Source: Eledone cirrhosa (lineage: Eukaryota; Mollusca; Cephalopoda; Octopoda; Eledonidae). Taken from it: 64,000 bases of DNA. The notes beneath the pieces are model-generated. The model was not told the origin of the DNA. It saw only the letters and a program-made list of their open reading frames with translations, and made no database searches. Shown here in pieces: positions 62,101 through 64,000 of this stretch. The first letter of the stretch is position 1; the number at the start of each line of letters is the position of its first letter. Location of the stretch: NCBI GenBank assembly GCA_964016885.1, contig OZ024741.1, positions 34,486,027-34,550,026 on the forward strand, read 5' to 3'. Made by a program: the position numbers and the translations under genes.

Positions 62101-62123
62101 ATTGTTGAGCAGTTCAGCAATAC
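43697..62123 (-). CDS. AGL: Glycogen debranching enzyme, C-terminal part (13 exons, 5' end outside window)
   Basis: AGL removes glycogen branches in the cytosol using a 4-alpha-glucanotransferase and an amylo-1,6-glucosidase. The part seen here is the C-terminal glucosidase region. Exons (minus strand, in transcript order): 61990-62123, 60323-60456, 58697-58878, 57879-57981, 57538-57763, 55567-55678, 54339-54474, 53216-53325, 50818-51020, 48220-48317, 47431-47518, 46215-46403, 43697-43780. All introns are GT-AG, all phases join, and no stop occurs before the terminal TGA, giving about 598 residues; the vertebrate enzyme is about 1530. Recognisable blocks include RNDLGHP-like [101 protein letters not shown] and the C-terminal [16 protein letters not shown]. 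From family knowledge (GH133), the catalytic acid is probably the Asp of TWMD and the base a Glu in ELTNEN; this is a motif-based assignment. The gene looks intact and functional. Confidence 0.97.
44146..45290 (-). pseudogene. LINE family A, C-terminal region and 3' tail
   Basis: In an AGL intron. The minus strand reads [95 protein letters not shown] and [11 protein letters not shown]. After a frameshift come [20 protein letters not shown] and QDIWQYAV. The 3' UTR with VNTR and the CATCAT-type tail ends at 44146. This is the most complete C-terminus of family A in the window. Confidence 0.88.
45530..45995 (-). repeat. Imperfect tandem repeat, about 3.5 units of 125-130 bp
   Basis: Each unit contains gaggttgtcat, a gaaggttcctcc-like segment, ctttgtttggcagattttct, ggatg.ccttcctatcacca and a tgcatt..atcat segment. 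The same unit occurs at 57060-57330. It resembles the internal VNTR of the LINE/SINE 3' region. Confidence 0.75.
46000..46140 (-). mobile_element. Diverged tRNA-SINE
   Basis: Contains cacaaaggatggaaagcaaa, gtcgacctctgctgaatttg and aacactctaaagacactgcc in the order seen in S1/S4 SINEs. Confidence 0.5.
46215..46403 (-). CDS. AGL: AGL exon (penultimate; LPELTNEN)
   Basis: Encodes 63 residues from [16 protein letters not shown] to [15 protein letters not shown]. The acceptor is tgcatag and the donor gtaagt, both in phase 0. The ELTNEN segment probably holds the catalytic base. Confidence 0.96.
46905..47075 (-). mobile_element. Diverged tRNA-SINE pair
   Basis: Two B-box-like segments (taggatttgaacttagaatg at 46909 and taggatttgaacaaatacca at 47051), with attaaccctgagagaatgaa and gacaaagctgaccttgg. 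Probably one S1/S4-like element inserted beside another. Confidence 0.5.
47431..47518 (-). CDS. AGL: AGL exon (GFNYHQGP)
   Basis: Encodes [20 protein letters not shown] and RGFNYHQGP. Acceptor tttcaag, donor gtaagt. It joins directly to EWLWPVGFF in the next exon, matching the near-invariant [13 protein letters not shown]. Confidence 0.96.
47600..47920 (-). pseudogene. LINE C-terminal scrap in AGL intron
   Basis: The minus strand gives [18 protein letters not shown] and [20 protein letters not shown] phrases, typical of a LINE C-terminus other than family A. Frames are broken. Confidence 0.55.
48220..48317 (-). CDS. AGL: AGL exon (APELF...[11 protein letters not shown])
   Basis: Encodes [19 protein letters not shown] and then [12 protein letters not shown] plus two bases. 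Acceptor tttctag, donor gtaagt. The two trailing bases AG plus T from the next exon give Ser, so the joined protein reads TLDPSDWNY. Confidence 0.95.
48905..49157 (-). mobile_element. tRNA-derived SINE (family S2) head
   Basis: On the minus strand, a gtgcatggcttagtggttag A box, a gcgagttcaattctcggact B box and ctttattttatgttgctct. The tail differs from the two complete copies, so it is a 3'-variant or chimera. Confidence 0.75.
49490..50222. mobile_element. Foldback element in AGL intron, arms about 285 bp
   Basis: The left arm 49490-49775 (gtacgtatggatttaccgaa, ttagcaaccatcgttgctca, caaaggaacgatgtactagt) is mirrored by 49927-50222, with a spacer of about 150 bp. It lies between the exons at 50818 and 48220. 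A shorter relative is at 63170-63552. Confidence 0.93.
50287..50527. mobile_element. Second foldback in the same AGL intron, arms about 103 bp
   Basis: aatatcaataatattaaatg is mirrored by catttattaatattattgat. The arms also share tattatacgtatttcaaggt and gtacgctttcgtc. The spacer is about 35 bp. The right end lies only about 290 bp from the exon at 50818. Confidence 0.93.
50818..51020 (-). CDS. AGL: AGL exon ([19 protein letters not shown])
   Basis: Encodes 67 residues from [20 protein letters not shown] to [30 protein letters not shown] is the conserved block. Acceptor ttgccag, donor gttagt (T at +3, unusual). Joins the next exon as AMVVAPELF. Confidence 0.96.
51480..51962 (+). mobile_element. 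LINE-type 3' end with (GAT)n tail
   Basis: Ends tgcaagcgtggaagatggac, gttaaacgatgatgatg. The preceding 400 bp (for example tgagagcatattggcttgtc) look like non-coding 3' sequence of a LINE but are not shared with the other copies here, so the family is uncertain. Confidence 0.55.
52376..52790 (-). pseudogene. LINE family A 3' end, in AGL intron
   Basis: Begins with CAT repeats and, on the minus strand, carries a relic of [20 protein letters not shown] preceded by REKLG. It is colinear with the copy at 44146 but lacks most of the VNTR region. Confidence 0.75.
53049..53147. repeat. (GA)n microsatellite, about 98 bp
   Basis: Pure GA, about 70 bases from the donor side of the AGL exon at 53216. 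In the transcript it is a (CU)n/(UC)n tract. Confidence 0.98.
53216..53325 (-). CDS. AGL: AGL exon (RDGSAVELV)
   Basis: Encodes [18 protein letters not shown] through YCNVKVGN and ends with the first base of a Gly codon. Acceptor tttttag, donor gtaagt. A long (GA)n tract lies about 70 bases beyond the donor in the downstream intron. Confidence 0.95.
53560..54270. repeat. Diverged repeats with a poly-A tract
   Basis: The phrase gggctctgaa...ttaa...ggggacc...ttgcaacc...agcaa..gttgcttct occurs near 53579, 54088 and 54200 in diverged form. A 26-base A run is at 53625-53650. A minus-strand S2-like SINE head lies between (53870-54025). Confidence 0.55.
54339..54474 (-). CDS. AGL: AGL exon (NCGTWMD, likely catalytic Asp)
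   Basis: Encodes [18 protein letters not shown], then [12 protein letters not shown] and [10 protein letters not shown]. In the family the Asp of GTWMD is the likely general acid. The donor is gtactt, which departs from the GTRAGT consensus at +3 to +5, so splicing strength here may be modest. It joins the next exon to give [11 protein letters not shown]. Confidence 0.96.
55169..55350 (-). mobile_element. tRNA-derived SINE (family S1)
   Basis: Full set of S1 blocks, in the AGL intron between the exons at 55567 and 54474. Confidence 0.88.
55567..55678 (-). CDS. AGL: AGL exon
   Basis: Encodes [11 protein letters not shown] through [20 protein letters not shown] and ends within a Gly codon. 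The FRERNAG motif is a family hallmark. Acceptor ttttag, donor gtaaga. Confidence 0.95.
57060..57330 (-). repeat. Two units of the 125-bp repeat
   Basis: ctttgtttgacatgctatct and cctttgtttggcaag, each followed by cttcctatcaccaa. Same unit as at 45530-45995. Confidence 0.75.
57538..57763 (-). CDS. AGL: AGL exon ([17 protein letters not shown])
   Basis: The longest exon in the window, 75 residues. It carries [28 protein letters not shown] and ARIYPTDDS, all strongly conserved in animal AGL. Acceptor tttgcag, donor gtattt. The exon ends after IIKPE in phase 0. Confidence 0.97.
57879..57981 (-). CDS. AGL: AGL exon (WGRDTFIA motif)
   Basis: Encodes [20 protein letters not shown] and on to GRFQEAR, the signature of the glucosidase domain. 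Acceptor ctacag, donor gtaaat. The phase is 2 on the 5' side and 2 on the 3' side, and it joins the neighbouring exons to give SAGLPHF and EARYMIL. Confidence 0.96.
58200..58425 (-). repeat. VNTR of about 48 bp, five diverged copies
   Basis: Repeated tactgggtgcattttatagt and ggcaccagtactacaattt units. This is the same internal VNTR as in the LINE/SINE 3' regions, expanded here without the flanking LINE. Confidence 0.75.
58438..58623 (-). mobile_element. tRNA-derived SINE (family S1)
   Basis: Full set of S1 blocks with minor changes, ending about 75 bases from the donor of the exon at 58697. Confidence 0.88.
58697..58878 (-). CDS. AGL: AGL exon
   Basis: Encodes 60 residues, from [20 protein letters not shown] to DCLTLSAG, between a tttcag acceptor and a gtgaga donor. 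It matches the known SFVQ..LSLGS...CCVSLAAG block of animal debranching enzymes. There is no ATG in this exon, which is why simple ORF calling misses it. Confidence 0.94.
59044..59160 (-). repeat. LINE-type 3' tail with (CAT)n
   Basis: CAT triplets, tctaatgtctatcttccacg, ctagcacgggttagacggg and the tcccacttgaggtaagattg region. Same tail as at 1408. Confidence 0.8.
59395..59880 (+). pseudogene. RT fragment of the R2-like family, in AGL intron
   Basis: Reads [39 protein letters not shown] and [12 protein letters not shown], then a shifted frame with PQGDSV. KLDxxNxFN and QGDP-like motifs are those of the elements at 26754 and 10765. Heavily decayed and without the GC bias of the 10.8 kb copy. 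Confidence 0.55.
60165..60265 (-). repeat. Truncated LINE tail with one VNTR unit
   Basis: tcatcactgtttaacatcta followed shortly by tggactgggtgctttttgtc; the middle of the tail is deleted. Confidence 0.6.
60323..60456 (-). CDS. AGL: AGL exon
   Basis: The exon encodes [20 protein letters not shown] and the following [11 protein letters not shown] block, 44 residues plus two bases. The acceptor is tttcag and the donor gtgagt. The open frame reads on one codon past the real donor before a stop, so the exon end was set by the splice site and by the phase of the next exon. Confidence 0.95.
61310..61945 (+). pseudogene. LINE family A C-terminus and 3' tail, in AGL intron
   Basis: Starts [22 protein letters not shown], then [20 protein letters not shown] and [20 protein letters not shown], matching the minus copy at 44740-44930. 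After the stop come two VNTR units (61670-61790), the aaacctgccagaaacagttt segment, acccatgctagcgtggaaga and a (GATGAT)n tail, just before the AGL exon at 61990. Confidence 0.85.
61990..62123 (-). CDS. AGL: AGL exon (first in window)
   Basis: This exon starts with two bases completing a Gly codon and contributes 44 residues, beginning [18 protein letters not shown] and ending NTTTEK. The acceptor is cccccag and the donor gtattt. The preceding exon must end in phase 1 and lies beyond 64000, because I see no homologous coding between 62124 and 64000. Confidence 0.95.
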
Positions 62124-62180
62124 CTGGGGGAAATATCAGTTAGTCATTCTTATGTAAAAACAGATTTTAAAAAAATAATA

Positions 62181-62500
62181 GATGTAGCGACACAGTAGCT
62201 GAGATGGAAGAAATCGATGCAATGTTAACCCTTTTGTTAGACAGCAAAATGGCAGAGCCATTAAAACGTCAGATAAAATGGTTTGCCATATTTGTTCTGG
62301 CTCTCTGTGCTCTGAGTTCAAATCTCACTGGGGTCAACTTTGCCTTTCATCCCTTCGAGATCAATGATCAAAGTACAATCTGGGGTCGATTCTTCCTCTT
62401 GCTCACTTCCCCTCCTTCTTCAGAACAAATCGACTGTTCAGATTTGGAGAGAGGACGGGTTCTACCACATTTTTAAAAAATGCCCAAAACTATGTCACTA
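62181..62500 (+). mobile_element. tRNA-derived SINE (family S4)
   Basis: gtcagataaaatggtttgcc, gctctgagttcaaatctcac (B box), tttgcctttcatcccttcga, caatctggggtcgattcttc and aaaatgcccaaaactatg, colinear with 27391-27662. Confidence 0.8.
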
Positions 62501-62982
62501 AGGCTCCAACAGGAGTTACGGGTCCATACATATAGGGACAAAGTAACTGAGGTGGATGAAATGGCTGTAATATTAACCCTTTTCTTACCATATTATTGCC
62601 TATTATTTTCAAATGATTTTATACCTAATAAAGAATTTGGAAAGATTTAGTAATGTAAATAACTTCCTCAATATTAAGCTGGAACATAACTTCATAAAGG
62701 TTCTTACATAGCTTTATGGTGGAAGGTTTCTAGATAATATATAAACAATTTAACTCTTTCATTAACATTTTCTAATGAAAGCCATTGCCTTTCCCTTACA
62801 TTTGCTATTTAATGTTATATTTTTTTTCTTTCTTTTCCATTTTTTTTAATATGCAAACATTGATGAATTGTAAATTTCTTTCTTTTATCTTTAGATAAAA
62901 CTTTTATCGTTCATTTGCTGATATGCTGTAATATAACTAACTTTTCCATTATTAAGCTGGTGTTTGGCACATAACTTAAACA

Positions 62983-63150
62983 TTCACCATCATCATCATC
63001 ACTGTTTAATGCCCATTTTCCACACAAGCATGGGTTAGATGAGAATGTTGCGAGACATACCAGATCAAATGACAATGTCTTGCTCATACAGAACCATTTC
63101 TTGCTTGGTTTCTATGGCTGGATGCCTTTCCTAACATCAACCACATTTAT
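62983..63150 (-). repeat. LINE-type 3' tail with (CAT)n
   Basis: CAT triplets, tttaatgcccattttccaca, agcatgggttagatgagaat, gcatacagaacc-like and gctggatgcctttcctaaca. Cut on the right by the foldback below. Confidence 0.78.
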
Positions 63151-63169
63151 AGAAAATTATGATGGATGG

Positions 63170-63552
63170 ATGGAAAAGAATGAAATGAAATTTCATTTCT
63201 CACTCTTAGTATGGCTGATACTTAAATGTAAGTATGTATATGTACATACATATATGTATACAGATGTACAGTAGTATGTATATATATATACGTATGTATA
63301 CGTACATACATATATGTATACAGATGTACAGTAGTATATATATATATATACATACATGCACACATATATATATATGTACGTATGGGTTTACCGAACATTT
63401 ATTATAAAGTTATTTGTTTACAAACAAACCGAACATTATAATAAATGTTCGGTAAACCCATACGTACATATATATATGTGTGCATGTATGTATATATATA
63501 TACATACTACTGTACGTCTGTATACATATATGTATGTACGTATACATACTTA
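63170..63552. mobile_element. Short foldback related to 49490-50222
   Basis: Shares tttcatttctcactcttag, acatacatatatgtatacag, gtttaccgaacatttattat and its mirror ataataaatgttcggtaaac, with the centre near 63420. The inner 200 bp of each arm of the long copy is missing. Confidence 0.9.
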
Positions 63553-63857
63553 CATATGATGGATGGATTTTAGATAAAAATCAAGATTTTAAAACAATTT
63601 AGTATCATAGAATCAGGACAGTTTCAGAGAGTTTGGTATCAAAGAGGTTAAGTTGCTGGAGCTAAATTCAGTTCTTCTACTAGCTTCACGTTGCATTCAA
63701 TAAAAACATTAACTAAGTACCACATTCCTCAATGGATAGATTTATGACAAGAGTGATATTACATTGCAAAATATGAATTCTTATATTTCACGCAAAGATA
63801 CAGAATTTGTGGTACTAACTAGTCCATTAGAGATAAGTCAAATGACCAAATGGTTAT

Positions 63858-64000
63858 CATCATTATCATCATTTTACATCCACTTTATATGCTGGCATGG
63901 GTTGGATGGGTTGTCACAGTTTGAAACTAGATGGGTTAGGCAACCATATCTTGCTTGTGTGTTCTATTTGTAGCTGAATACCCTTGCTAATACCAAGCAC
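63858..64000 (-). repeat. LINE-type 3' tail running off the window
   Basis: atcatcattttacatccact, tggcatgggttggatgggtt and agctgaatacccttgctaat mark the start of another family A-like 3' region. Confidence 0.75.

Noticed and set aside
62124..64000. A further upstream AGL exon
   Set aside because: I looked on the minus strand for coding ending in phase 1 with a GT donor and AGL-like residues and found only SINE, LINE tail and foldback sequence.

Overview
This is a stretch of an animal nuclear genome, most likely a coleoid cephalopod and probably an octopus. The base composition is AT-rich, there are long (TA)n and (CA)n tracts, and no bacterial-type coding. One split host gene has 13 GT-AG exons. 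The rest is densely packed with tRNA-derived SINEs, LINEs with ATG-triplet tails, and foldback elements of types I recall as common in cephalopods; that attribution is from memory, not from a search.

The only host gene I can support is glycogen debranching enzyme (AGL), on the minus strand from 62123 down to 43697. Thirteen exons, all in compatible phases and without stops, encode about 598 residues: the C-terminal (glucosidase) part of the protein and the natural stop codon. The 5' part of the gene lies beyond position 64000. Its introns carry SINEs, LINE 3' ends, VNTR-like arrays and three foldback elements. A repeat-poor stretch of about 3 kb (40.5-43.7 kb) beyond the stop is probably the 3' UTR.

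Layout. 1-1.2 kb: G/T-only minisatellite. 1.4-4.5 kb: repeat fragments and a chimera of two LINEs. 5.0-6.2 kb: large inverted repeat. 6.6-10.1 kb: degenerate non-LTR element with a restriction-like endonuclease. 10.8-11.6 kb: GC-rich 3' fragment of a second such element, on the minus strand. 11.7-14.2 kb: LINE and SINE pieces. 14.6-19.25 kb: about 184 tandem copies of a 25-bp unit that looks derived from a SINE. 19.3-21.3 kb: foldback elements and microsatellites. 21.3-22.4 kb: LINE. 22.5-27.9 kb: three long tandem units of 1.6-1.8 kb, the last one interrupted. 28-34 kb: foldbacks and Helitron-like (Helentron) termini. 34.8-39.6 kb: Penelope-like scrap, SINEs and a terminus-to-terminus Helentron. 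40.5-64 kb: AGL.

I found no CRISPR, rRNA, functional tRNA gene, operon or complete transposase/RT gene. The most interesting signals are structural. They are a satellite apparently born from a SINE segment, a LINE and a SINE sharing a 3' tail and an internal VNTR, long hairpins inside AGL introns (possible substrates for RNA editing), a zero-loop palindrome, and one site that holds three different simple repeats in three tandem units.
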